Source: Rhodoferax sp. (GTDB lineage Bacteria > Pseudomonadota > Gammaproteobacteria > Burkholderiales > Burkholderiaceae_C). Taken from it: a stretch of 7,204 nucleotides of DNA. The notes under the pieces were generated by a model that saw only the letters and a list, made by a program, of their open reading frames with translations, ran no database searches and was not told the DNA's origin. Positions 1 to 6,025 of the stretch are shown piece by piece. The stretch is taken from positions 1 to 7,204 of the forward strand of contig VERU01000123.1 of assembly GCA_018882485.1 (NCBI GenBank), written 5' to 3'. How positions within the stretch are numbered: position 1 is the stretch's first letter; each line of letters begins with the position of its first letter. The translations under genes were made by a program, and so were the position numbers.

Positions 1-19
1 AGATGTGTATAAGGGACGG
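1..19 (+). other. Probable residual Tn5/Nextera mosaic-end adapter (artefact)
   Basis: The first 19 bases match the Tn5 mosaic end used in tagmentation libraries, AGATGTGTATAAGAGACAG, at 17 of 19 positions. The first 13 are identical and the differences are at positions 14 and 18 (G for A in both). In the CtaG reading frame this stretch has a stop codon at 10-12. Immediately after it the frame reads as normal CtaG sequence (RGPWEF, then the QVHPGE region). Translated from position 3 it gives MCIRD, the peptide typical of adapter read-through in assembled data. I infer that these bases are not genomic. The exact junction is uncertain: the adapter could end anywhere from 13 to 19. Confidence 0.85.
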
Positions 20-387
20 CCCGTGGTCCCTGGGAGTTCCGGCCGGCGCAGCGGTCCCTGCAGGTGCATCCCGGCGAGATGGTGACCGTGATGTACGAGT
101 TCCAGAACGTGCAGAACCGCCGCATGGCAGCGCAGGCCATCCCCAGCTATGCGCCCAAGCAGGCGGCCGCGCATTTCAACAAGCTGGAATGCTTCTGTTT
201 CAACCAGTACACCCTGGAGCCGGGTGAGCGCAAGTCCTGGCCGGTGGTGTTCGTGATCGATCCCAAGCTGTCGCGGGACGTGGCCACCATCACCCTGTCG
301 TACACCTTCTTCGAGGTGGGCGCCAAGACGCCACCCGCCCCCCTGGCCGATGCGGGGCGTCTGATGACGTCGGGAGCCGGCTCGTGA
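20..387 (+). CDS. ctaG: Cytochrome c oxidase assembly protein CtaG/Cox11, C-terminal part
   Basis: This is the C-terminal roughly 120 residues of CtaG (Cox11), the membrane-anchored periplasmic copper chaperone that delivers copper to the CuB site of oxidase subunit I. The first complete codon after the adapter-like bases is at 22. The sequence shows the family's conserved core: RGPWEF, HPGE, YEFQN, the AIPSYAP segment, the copper-binding CFCFNQ motif (Cys codons at 190-192 and 196-198), the PVVFVIDP strand and the TITLSYTFFE end. The N-terminal membrane anchor and the first part of the beta-sandwich are missing because the sequence starts here, not because the gene is visibly broken. The stop codon overlaps the GTG start of the next gene, which suggests translational coupling. 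The position just before DUF2970 and subunit III is usual for this locus. Confidence 0.95.
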
Positions 388-584
388 GCGCTGCCCCGGG
401 TCGGTCGTTGCTGCGCTCCCTGCGGGCCGTGGCCTGGTCGTTTCTGGGCATACGGGGTCGCGGTGCATCGCAGCAGGACATGGCCACCATCAAGCCCCTG
501 CATGTCATCGTGGTGGGCCTGGTGGGCGCGCTGCTGCTGGTCGTGGGATTGATCGTGCTGGCCCGTTCGGTGACGGGCGGCTGA
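384..584 (+). CDS. Small single-pass membrane protein, DUF2970 family
   Basis: A 66-residue protein that I place in the DUF2970 family by recall; its function is not known. Residues 9-25 form a basic amphipathic stretch (RSLLRSLRAVAWSFLGIR). It is followed by a short polar linker with QQD (about 30-32) and one strongly hydrophobic helix at about 40-62 ending in a short basic tail. This suggests a one-pass inner-membrane protein. The GTG start overlaps the ctaG stop by 4 bp. A GGGAG ribosome-binding site lies at 372-376, 7 bases upstream, which supports this start. Its place between ctaG and coxC recurs in betaproteobacteria, as far as I recall. A role as a minor oxidase subunit or assembly factor is therefore plausible, but this is inference from context only. 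Confidence 0.85.
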   Translation: MSAAPGRSLLRSLRAVAWSFLGIRGRGASQQDMATIKPLHVIVVGLVGALLLVVGLIVLARSVTGG

Positions 585-626
585 TCGCGGGATGAATGAA
601 CAAGTCTAGGAAAGAATGGAGCTGAC

Positions 627-1508
627 ATGAGTTCGACGACACACGGCACGACGCCGCACTATTTCGTACCCGCCCCGTCCCGGCATCCCGCCCTGGCCGC
701 GTTCGGCCTGTTCTTCCTGATCCTGGGGGCCGGGCAGTGGATCAACGGTTCGGACTGGGGCAAGTACTCGCTGGCTTTCGGTCTGGCCTGGTTCCTGGTC
801 GTGCTGTACCAGTGGTTCAGCGAGGCGGTGGGTGAGAGCGAGGGCGGCCAGTACGGTCGCAAGATCGATCTGTCCTTCCGCTGGAGCATGAGCTGGTTCA
901 TCTTTTCCGAGGTGATGTTCTTCGGCGCCTTCTTCTCCGCCCTGTGGTGGGCGCGCGCGCATTCGGTGCCTGCCCTGGGCAACGTCGAGAACGCCCTCTT
1001 GTGGCCCGACTTCAAAGCGGTGTGGCCCAGCATGGCGGCCGGCGCCACGGCCTCGCCGGCGGGCATCGTGGAGCCCTTCACCACCATGACGCCGTTCTGG
1101 CTGCCGACCATCAACACGGCGCTGCTGCTGAGCTCCGGCGTGACGCTGACGATCGCCCACCACGCGCTCGTGGCCGGCAACCGCGCCCGCACCATTGCCT
1201 TCATGTGGCTCACCGTGCTGCTGGGCGTCGTGTTCCTGATCGTGCAGGGCTATGAGTATTACCACGCCTACCACGAACTGAACCTCAAACTGACCTCCGG
1301 TGTCTACGGGTCCACCTTCTTCATGCTCACGGGCTTCCACGGTTTCCACGTGTTCATCGGCATGCTGATGCTTCTGTTCATCACACTGCGGCTGCAGAAG
1401 GGCCATTTCAGCGCCGACCGCCACTTCGGATTCGAAGGCGCCGCCTGGTACTGGCACTTTGTGGACGTGGTGTGGCTGGGGCTTTACGTGCTGGTGTACT
1501 GGCTCTGA
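627..1508 (+). CDS. ctaE: Cytochrome c oxidase subunit III
   Basis: Subunit III (CoxC/CtaE) of the aa3-type heme-copper oxidase, an inner-membrane structural subunit that stabilises the catalytic core and supports proton uptake. The 293-residue length fits the family. About seven membrane helices are visible, near residues 22-38, 46-64, 88-108, 163-183, 189-207, 229-252 and 275-292. Family hallmarks are SEVMFFGAFF, with the conserved membrane glutamate at residue 95, then FFSALWWARAH, IAHHAL, the GFHGFHVFIG helix with its histidines, and the C-terminal YWHFVDVVWLGLYVLVY. The ATG at 627 is preceded by GGAG at 618-621 with 5-base spacing. The gene starts 42 bp after DUF2970 and is followed by a strong terminator, so it looks like the last gene of the structural oxidase operon. 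The gene is intact. Confidence 0.98.
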   Translation: MSSTTHGTTPHYFVPAPSRHPALAAFGLFFLILGAGQWINGSDWGKYSLAFGLAWFLVVLYQWFSEAVGESEGGQYGRKIDLSFRWSMSWFIFSEVMFFGAFFSALWWARAHSVPALGNVENALLWPDFKAVWPSMAAGATASPAGIVEPFTTMTPFWLPTINTALLLSSGVTLTIAHHALVAGNRARTIAFMWLTVLLGVVFLIVQGYEYYHAYHELNLKLTSGVYGSTFFMLTGFHGFHVFIGMLMLLFITLRLQKGHFSADRHFGFEGAAWYWHFVDVVWLGLYVLVYWL

Positions 1509-1530
1509 CCCGAGCCCGCTCCAGGGGTCC

Positions 1531-1554
1531 AGGCACCGTGCGCGGTGCCTTTTT
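1531..1554 (+). terminator. Rho-independent terminator after subunit III
   Basis: A perfect 8-bp inverted repeat, AGGCACCG (1531-1538) and CGGTGCCT (1543-1550), encloses a 4-base loop TGCG. It is followed directly by TTTT at 1551-1554, extending the T ending the stem. It lies 22 bases after the coxC stop codon. On the opposite strand the stem is not followed by a T-run, so it should not efficiently terminate the minus-strand DUF2909 transcript. Confidence 0.9.
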
Positions 1555-1578
1555 GTTGGCTGTGGCGACGGGCGGGCG

Positions 1579-1788
1579 TCAGCGTCCGCTGGCGATGCCG
1601 GTAGGCTGGATCAGCCCCAGCTTCCAGGCGAGCAGGATGCACAGAAACAGCAGGATCGACAGTCCCACCCGCATCCCGAGCGCCAGCACCATGCGATTGC
1701 CCTTGGAGCCCTGCCTGAGCATGAAATACAAGGCCGTGCCCAGGCTGCCCACAATGGCCACGAACGCCAGCAAGACCAGATACTTCAT
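1579..1788 (-). CDS. Twin-transmembrane small protein, DUF2909 family
   Basis: A 69-residue protein resembling the DUF2909 (twin transmembrane protein) family; function unknown. It begins MKYLVLLAFV and has two hydrophobic helices, about 3-23 and 36-58. They are joined by a short polar, positively charged loop (RQGSKGNRM), suggesting a helical hairpin in the inner membrane with the loop in the cytoplasm. It lies on the strand opposite to the oxidase genes, between subunit III and SURF1. The ATG at 1788 matches the usual family start as I recall it. Another in-frame ATG at 1797 would add MPC. No strong Shine-Dalgarno precedes either. A GATAAT box at 1796-1801 (minus strand) sits where a -10 element would give a transcript starting almost at the ATG. 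The antisense arrangement may matter for regulating SURF1, but nothing shows this directly. Confidence 0.85.
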   Translation of the reverse strand: MKYLVLLAFVAIVGSLGTALYFMLRQGSKGNRMVLALGMRVGLSILLFLCILLAWKLGLIQPTGIASGR

Positions 1789-1790
1789 GC

Positions 1791-1794
1791 AAGG
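1791..1794 (+). promoter_or_regulatory. Candidate ribosome-binding site for SURF1
   Basis: AAGG lies 9 bases before the GTG at 1804. It is the only Shine-Dalgarno-like sequence near a usable start in the SURF1 frame upstream of its first membrane helix, so it supports that start. It lies within the 15-bp gap between the divergent DUF2909 and SURF1 starts. Confidence 0.5.
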
Positions 1795-1803
1795 CATTAT
1801 CCC

Positions 1804-2541
1804 GTGATTGCAGCCCGACGCCGGATCGGGGTCACCCTGGCTGCGGCCTTGACGCTGGCGGGCACGTATGGGCTTGGCCAATGGCAACTGTCGCGGGCTG
1901 CCTACAAGGAGCGTCTGCAGGCGGAACTGCAAGCGCGCTCGACCCTGGAGCCCCTGGGCAACGAAGGCCTGCGCACGCTGACCGACCCCGGCCAGGCGGT
2001 GCACCGGCCTGCCGTGGTCCGGGGACGCTGGCTGCCGCAGCATCAGGTGTTTCTGGACAACCGTCCCCAGAATGGCCGGGTGGGCTGGGTGGTGGTCGCG
2101 CCCTTCGAACTGGCCGGTGAGGGGCCAGGGCCCGCGCCGGTGCTGCTGGTGCAACGGGGCTGGGCGCCGCGCGATTTCCTGGATCGCACGCAGCTGCCGC
2201 CGGTCGCGACCCCGCCGGGCGACCAGAGCGTGCAAGGCCGCTTGGCCCTCGGTCCATCCAAGTTATACGAGATGGGCCCGACAGACAGCGGACGCATCCG
2301 GCAAAATCTCGACATTCAGGCGTTTTCGCGCGAAACCGGCCTGAATCTGCTGCCGTACACCCTTCTGCAGACCGGTGCTCCCAGCGAGGGCCTGTCGCGG
2401 GACTGGCCACCGCCGGCTTTCGGGGTGGACAAGCATTACGGATACGCCTTTCAATGGTTTGCCCTGAGCGCTTTGACGGCGCTGCTTTATGTCGGATACC
2501 TCTACCGTGGACGAGCCGCACGCCCCCAGTCAGCCGCCTGA
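1804..2541 (+). CDS. SURF1 family cytochrome oxidase biogenesis protein
   Basis: SURF1/Shy1 homologue, an inner-membrane protein that helps insert heme A into oxidase subunit I. From GTG at 1804 it is 245 residues. It has two terminal membrane helices (about 8-26 and 213-234) around a periplasmic domain, the usual SURF1 topology. Family signatures are GQWQLSRAAYKE just after helix 1 (residues 25-36), VFLDNRPQNGRVGW (82-95), LLVQRGWAPRD (114-124) and the C-terminal HYGYAFQWFALSA helix (211-223). The open frame runs far upstream without another good start, and an earlier start would run into the opposite DUF2909 gene; a weak AAGG supports GTG 1804. The 3' end overlaps the next gene by 53 bp, which suggests coupled translation. 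It appears to be the first gene of the heme A and copper assembly operon. I find no clear promoter for it; it must lie within or next to DUF2909. Confidence 0.93.
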   Translation: MIAARRRIGVTLAAALTLAGTYGLGQWQLSRAAYKERLQAELQARSTLEPLGNEGLRTLTDPGQAVHRPAVVRGRWLPQHQVFLDNRPQNGRVGWVVVAPFELAGEGPGPAPVLLVQRGWAPRDFLDRTQLPPVATPPGDQSVQGRLALGPSKLYEMGPTDSGRIRQNLDIQAFSRETGLNLLPYTLLQTGAPSEGLSRDWPPPAFGVDKHYGYAFQWFALSALTALLYVGYLYRGRAARPQSAA

Positions 2542-3241
2542 TGCCGCAAGGCGGATCGGCGCAGCGCCCGCTGCGCTGGGGCTGACCGTGCACGGGCTGC
2601 CCGAGCCGGGTCGAGCCGCCCTGGCGGTCCGTCCCTGGCGCGGACGCTGGATCATGCTCGCCGTTCTGCTGGCCTGTGCCGCCCCTGTGGTGGCCTCCTA
2701 CCTGGCCTACTATGTGGTCCGGCCGGAGGGGCGGCGCGTCTACGGCGAACTCATCGACCCCCAGCGGCCGCTCCCCGCTGTGGCCACCCGTTCGCTGTCG
2801 GGCGCGGTGCAGCCGCTCGATGCGCTGCGCGGCCAGTGGCTGCTGGTCACCGTGTCGGGCGGAGCCTGTGCCAGCGAGTGCCAGGAGCGGCTCTACCTGC
2901 AGCGCCAGCTGCGCGAAATCCTGGGCAAGGACAAGGACCGGCTCGACCGTGTGTGGCTCCTCACCGACGAGGCCGAGGTGCCGGCGCCGATCCTGCCGGG
3001 CCTGCGCGATGCCACGGTGTTGCGCCTGGCTGCGGCCGACCTGACTGGCTGGCTCCAGCCCGCCTCCGGCCATCGGCTGGAAGAGCACCTGTATGTGGTC
3101 GATCCGATGGGCAACTGGATGATGCGGTTTCCTGCCGATCTGGATCGGGCCAGCGCGGCCCGCGCCAAGCGCGATCTGGAGCGCCTGATGCGGGCGTCGG
3201 CGTCGTGGGACACGGCGGGCCGGCCCCCCGCTTCCCCCTGA
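2489..3241 (+). CDS. Membrane-anchored CxxxC protein, SCO-like, in oxidase assembly operon
   Basis: A 250-residue conserved protein of the betaproteobacterial oxidase locus without an established function that I know. Residues 1-50 are a polar, proline- and alanine-rich cytoplasmic tail. Residues 53-76 form one membrane helix, and the rest should be periplasmic. The soluble part reads like a thioredoxin fold of SCO type: GQWLLVTVSGGAC strand, then Cys127 and Cys131 (CASEC), a long basic helix, the RVWLLTD strand (155-160), and HLYVVDPMGNWMMRF (200-214), which corresponds to the SCO strand ending in DP.G. His200 precedes the DP pair by less than the SCO copper histidine does, so true copper binding is uncertain. 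A thiol-disulphide or copper-related role in CuA assembly is inferred. The start at 2489 lies inside SURF1 and has no strong ribosome-binding site; GTG at 2507 is an alternative. ctaA follows after 13 bp. Confidence 0.85.
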   Translation: MSDTSTVDEPHAPSQPPDAARRIGAAPAALGLTVHGLPEPGRAALAVRPWRGRWIMLAVLLACAAPVVASYLAYYVVRPEGRRVYGELIDPQRPLPAVATRSLSGAVQPLDALRGQWLLVTVSGGACASECQERLYLQRQLREILGKDKDRLDRVWLLTDEAEVPAPILPGLRDATVLRLAAADLTGWLQPASGHRLEEHLYVVDPMGNWMMRFPADLDRASAARAKRDLERLMRASASWDTAGRPPASP

Positions 3242-3254
3242 TTCGGGCCCCGTC

Positions 3255-4490
3255 ATGCAGGATCTCTACGACTGGTCTCCGGCGCTGCGGCTCATGGCCC
3301 TGGGCCTGCTGCTGGCGCTGGGCCCGCTGGTCTGGGTCTGGCGACGGCATCGCCAGGGTGGCCTGCTGGGCATGCGGCGCGCCCTCACCCTGCTGACCCT
3401 GTTCCTGACCTTTGACCTGGTGATGTTCGGCGCCTTCACGCGCCTGACCGATTCGGGCCTGGGCTGCCCCGACTGGCCGGGTTGCTATGGCCACGCCAGT
3501 CCCATCGGCGCCCACGCACCCATCGCCCAGGCGCAGGCGGCCCTGCCCAGCGGGCCGGTGACCCATGGAAAGGCCTGGATCGAGATGGTCCACCGCTATC
3601 TGGCCACCGGCGTGGGCGTTCTGATCATCGGGCTGCTGGTGTTGGCCTGGCGCCAGCGTGTGGCGGGGCCGCATCCAGCCGCGGACACCCCGGCTCCCGG
3701 GCTGGGCCTGCCGCTGTTCACGCTGGTGTGGGTGTGTCTGCAGGGGGCCTTTGGCGCCCTGACCGTCACCTGGAAGCTGTTTCCGGCCATCGTCACCCTG
3801 CACCTGCTGGGCGGCCTGATGCTGCTGGCCCTGCTCGTCTGGCAAGCCGTGGGCCTGTCGCTTGCCGGGCCCGATGCGGCCCGGCCGCCCGCCTTGCCGT
3901 CGCGCTGGCGCGCACTGGCGCTGCTGACCACGGCAGCCCTGATGGTGCAGGTGACCCTGGGCGGGTGGGTCAGCACCAACTACGCGGTGCTGGCCTGCAG
4001 CGACATGCCCCTGTGCCAGGGACGCTGGTGGCCGGAGATGGATTTCGCGCAGGGTTTTCAGGTCTGGCGCGAGCTCGGCCTGAATACCGCCGGCGAGGTG
4101 CTGACGCTTGCGGCGCTGACCGCCATCCACTTTGTGCACCGCTGGGTGGCGCTGCCCGTGCTGCTGCTGCTGGCGGCCCTGGCCCATGGTTTGATCCGCA
4201 CCCCGGGGTGGCGCCGTGCGGGGCGGTCGCTGGCGGGTCTGGCGGCCCTGCAGCTGCTCACCGGCCTGAGCAACGTGGTGCTCGGCTGGCCGCTGCTGGC
4301 GGCGGTGCTGCACACCGGCGGCGCGGCGGCCCTGCTGGGCCTACTGGTCGCGGTCGTGGCGGCCAGCCGCAGCGCACCGGCGCTGGCCGCCGGCGTGGAC
4401 GCCGGTGCGAACGGCCGTGTGGACGTCGGTGTGGGCGAACGGCGTGCCGCTGGCAGGCTGCGCGGCTCCGACCGGCTGGAGTCCGCATGA
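3255..4490 (+). CDS. ctaA: Heme A synthase CtaA/COX15
   Basis: Heme A synthase, which oxidises the C8 methyl group of heme O to the formyl group of heme A in the inner membrane. The protein has 411 residues. The conserved elements are all present: [16 protein letters not shown] with Cys71 and Cys77 in the first periplasmic loop, WIEMVHRY with Glu110 and His113, His183 in TLHLLGG, Cys248 and Cys254 in LACSDMPLC, His292/His295 in AIHFVHRW, and His353 in VLHTGGA. The histidines are the expected heme ligands, and the cysteine pairs are those of the two-halved CtaA fold. An extra hydrophobic N-terminal segment (about 11-30) precedes the canonical first helix (43-62). The C-terminal tail, 371-411, is polar and carries a short imperfect repeat. 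ATG 3255 has only a weak ribosome-binding site and lies 13 bp after the preceding gene. The stop overlaps the ctaB start (ATGA). Confidence 0.97.
   Translation: MQDLYDWSPALRLMALGLLLALGPLVWVWRRHRQGGLLGMRRALTLLTLFLTFDLVMFGAFTRLTDSGLGCPDWPGCYGHASPIGAHAPIAQAQAALPSGPVTHGKAWIEMVHRYLATGVGVLIIGLLVLAWRQRVAGPHPAADTPAPGLGLPLFTLVWVCLQGAFGALTVTWKLFPAIVTLHLLGGLMLLALLVWQAVGLSLAGPDAARPPALPSRWRALALLTTAALMVQVTLGGWVSTNYAVLACSDMPLCQGRWWPEMDFAQGFQVWRELGLNTAGEVLTLAALTAIHFVHRWVALPVLLLLAALAHGLIRTPGWRRAGRSLAGLAALQLLTGLSNVVLGWPLLAAVLHTGGAAALLGLLVAVVAASRSAPALAAGVDAGANGRVDVGVGERRAAGRLRGSDRLESA
4395..4442 (+). repeat. Imperfect tandem repeat in the ctaA tail
   Basis: Two adjacent 24-bp units, 4395-4418 and 4419-4442, both begin GTGGACG. 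They encode VDAGANGR and VDVGVGER, eight residues each with five shared. The repeat lies in the non-conserved C-terminal tail of CtaA after the last membrane helix, where length variation should be harmless. Confidence 0.5.
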
Positions 4491-5386
4491 GCGGTCAGGC
4501 CCGAATCGCAGCCAGCTCCGTGTGGGGCCAGTACTACGTGCTGACCAAGCCACGGGTGGTGCAGCTGATCGTGTTTTGCGCGCTCATCGGCATGGTGCTG
4601 GCCGTGCCCGGCTGGCCCCGCTGGCGCGACGTGGGCCTGGCGGCCGTGGCCAGCCTGGGCATCTGGCTGGTGGCGGGCGCCGCGGCCGCCTTCAACTGCC
4701 TGATCGAGCAGGAAATCGACGCCCGCATGAAGCGCACCGCCTGGCGACCCACCGCCAAAGGCGAGCTCGGGCGAGGCCAGACGCTGCTGTTTTCGGGGGT
4801 CCTGTGCGGCCTGGGCTCGGCGTTGCTGTATGTCTGGGTCAACCCGCTGACCATGTGGCTCACCTTTGCCACCTTTGTGGGCTACGCCGTGGTCTACACC
4901 GTCATCCTCAAGCCGCTGACCCCCCAGAACATCGTCATCGGTGGCGCATCCGGCGCCATGCCACCCGTGCTGGGCTGGGCGGCCATGACGGGCGAGGTCG
5001 GACCCGAGGCGCTGATCCTCTTTCTCATCATCTTCCTCTGGACACCGCCCCATTTCTGGGCGCTGGCCCTGTACCGCGTCGAGGATTACCGCAAATCCGG
5101 CCTGCCCATGCTGCCGGTGACCCACGGCAACGCCTTCACCCGGCTGCAGATCTTTCTCTACACCCTGGTGCTGGCCGCCGCCTGCCTGCTGCCGTTCGTT
5201 TCCGGCATGAGCGGCTGGCTGTACCTGGGCGCGGCCGTGCTGCTCAGCCTGATGTTCTGCCTGTATGGCTACTGGCTCTGGCGCGACTACTCGGATGCGC
5301 TGGCCCGCAAGACCTTCCGCTTTTCACTGATTCACCTCAGCGCCCTGTTTGCCGCGCTGCTGGTGGACCATTACCTTGTTTTCTAG
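4487..5386 (+). CDS. ctaB: Heme O synthase (protoheme IX farnesyltransferase) CtaB/COX10
   Basis: A UbiA-family prenyltransferase that adds the farnesyl group to heme B to make heme O, the substrate of CtaA. The 299 residues give a polytopic membrane protein with about nine helices. Motifs include LTKPRVVQL at the start of helix 1 (19-27) and the first polyprenyl-diphosphate site from Asn70 to Asp78 (NCLIEQEID), followed by [10 protein letters not shown]. It has Glu where many homologues have the first Asp, which I recall as common in betaproteobacteria. Further motifs are [17 protein letters not shown] (137-153) and [18 protein letters not shown] (184-201), the second acidic site. The ATG overlaps the ctaA stop by 4 bp, and GGAG at 4478-4481 with 5-base spacing supports it. 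The TAG stop is shared with the ribosome-binding site of the next gene. The gene is intact. Confidence 0.98.
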   Translation: MSGQARIAASSVWGQYYVLTKPRVVQLIVFCALIGMVLAVPGWPRWRDVGLAAVASLGIWLVAGAAAAFNCLIEQEIDARMKRTAWRPTAKGELGRGQTLLFSGVLCGLGSALLYVWVNPLTMWLTFATFVGYAVVYTVILKPLTPQNIVIGGASGAMPPVLGWAAMTGEVGPEALILFLIIFLWTPPHFWALALYRVEDYRKSGLPMLPVTHGNAFTRLQIFLYTLVLAAACLLPFVSGMSGWLYLGAAVLLSLMFCLYGYWLWRDYSDALARKTFRFSLIHLSALFAALLVDHYLVF

Positions 5387-5388
5387 GA
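5385..5388 (+). promoter_or_regulatory. Ribosome-binding site of SCO overlapping the ctaB stop
   Basis: AGGA at 5385-5388 sits 6 bases before the ATG at 5395 and overlaps the TAG stop of ctaB at 5384-5386. Terminating ribosomes would cover it, which favours translational coupling and fixes the SCO start. Confidence 0.75.
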
Positions 5389-5394
5389 TCGCCG

Positions 5395-5997
5395 ATGGAC
5401 CGCCGTCATCTGCTTCGAGGCCTGGCCCAGGGCGCACTGCTGGCGGCAGCCGGCGGCGCTCTGGTGGGTTGCGGCAAGACCTCGTTCCATGCCGTCGACA
5501 TCACCGGTGCCGACTACGCGCGCGGCTTCAGCCTGCCCGACCACAATGGCCGCCTGCGTACGCTGAAGGATTTCGACGGCCGGGTGGTGGTGCTGTTCTT
5601 CGGCTACACCCAGTGCCCGGATGTCTGCCCCACCTCCATGCTCGAGCTGGCCGAGGCGCGCCGCCTGCTGGGCGGGGAGGGTGACCGGCTGCAGGGGCTG
5701 TTCATCACGCTGGACCCGGAGCGCGACACGCCCGAAATCCTCAAGGCCTACATGACCAACTTCGACCCCGGCTTTCTGGCCCTGATCCCGCCGCTGGCCG
5801 AACTGCCCGCCCTGGCCAAGGATTTCAAGGTGTTCTACCGAAAGGTCGAAGGCCCCACGCCCACCAGCTACACGATGGACCATTCCGCCGGCAGCTACGT
5901 GTTCGATCCCCGGGGCCGGGTACGTCTGTACACCCGTCATGCCGGCGGCGCCGACAAGCTGGCGGCCGACGTGCGGCTGCTGTTGCAGGGCCGCTGA
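5395..5997 (+). CDS. SCO1/SenC family copper chaperone, predicted lipoprotein
   Basis: A SCO1/SenC/PrrC protein, a thioredoxin-fold chaperone that metallates or reduces the CuA site of oxidase subunit II. The protein has 200 residues. The N-terminus is a signal peptide with an arginine pair (DRRHLLRG), a hydrophobic stretch (13-24) and a lipobox LVGC with Cys26 as the lipidated residue. This suggests a periplasm-facing lipoprotein, possibly exported by the Tat route. The core has FSLPDHNG (45-52), VVVLFFGYTQCPDVCP with copper ligands Cys74 and Cys78, FITLDPERDTP (103-113), and the copper-ligand His163 in MDHSAGSYVFDPRG. All metal-binding residues are present, so it should be functional. It is the last gene of the operon, 8 bp after ctaB, and is followed by a hairpin. 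Confidence 0.96.
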   Translation: MDRRHLLRGLAQGALLAAAGGALVGCGKTSFHAVDITGADYARGFSLPDHNGRLRTLKDFDGRVVVLFFGYTQCPDVCPTSMLELAEARRLLGGEGDRLQGLFITLDPERDTPEILKAYMTNFDPGFLALIPPLAELPALAKDFKVFYRKVEGPTPTSYTMDHSAGSYVFDPRGRVRLYTRHAGGADKLAADVRLLLQGR

Positions 5998-6025
5998 GGG
6001 CCCAGGCCCCAGGCGGCTGGCACAA

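Noticed and set aside
3..227. Plus-strand 74-residue ORF starting MCIRDG
   Set aside because: Its start comes from the adapter-like bases and the rest is out of frame with the clear CtaG sequence.
1690..1740. Sigma-70 promoter for SURF1 inside DUF2909 (TTGCCC or TTGGAG as -35)
   Set aside because: The boxes at suitable spacing match the -10 consensus at three or fewer positions, which is not better than chance in this sequence.
1459..1803. Upstream extension of the SURF1 reading frame
   Set aside because: It runs through the end of coxC, the terminator and antisense to DUF2909; the translated part has no SURF1 similarity. The frame is open because of high GC.
1832..3256. Long minus-strand ORF of 474 residues opposite SURF1 and the CxxxC gene
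   Set aside because: Proline-, arginine- and glycine-rich shadow frame of GC-rich genes; no recognisable domain.
2961..4313. Long minus-strand ORF of 450 residues opposite ctaA
   Set aside because: Rich in glutamine, histidine and arginine, as expected for the reverse of leucine- and alanine-rich membrane codons; no domain.
3482..4486. Upstream extension of the ctaB frame through ctaA, suggesting a fusion
   Set aside because: The extension lies out of frame inside intact ctaA and has low-complexity composition. The ATGA overlap with a ribosome-binding site gives a normal ctaB start.
4405..5394. Upstream extension of the SCO frame across ctaB
   Set aside because: It is a shadow frame of ctaB. 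The ATG at 5395 has a good ribosome-binding site and begins a complete signal peptide.
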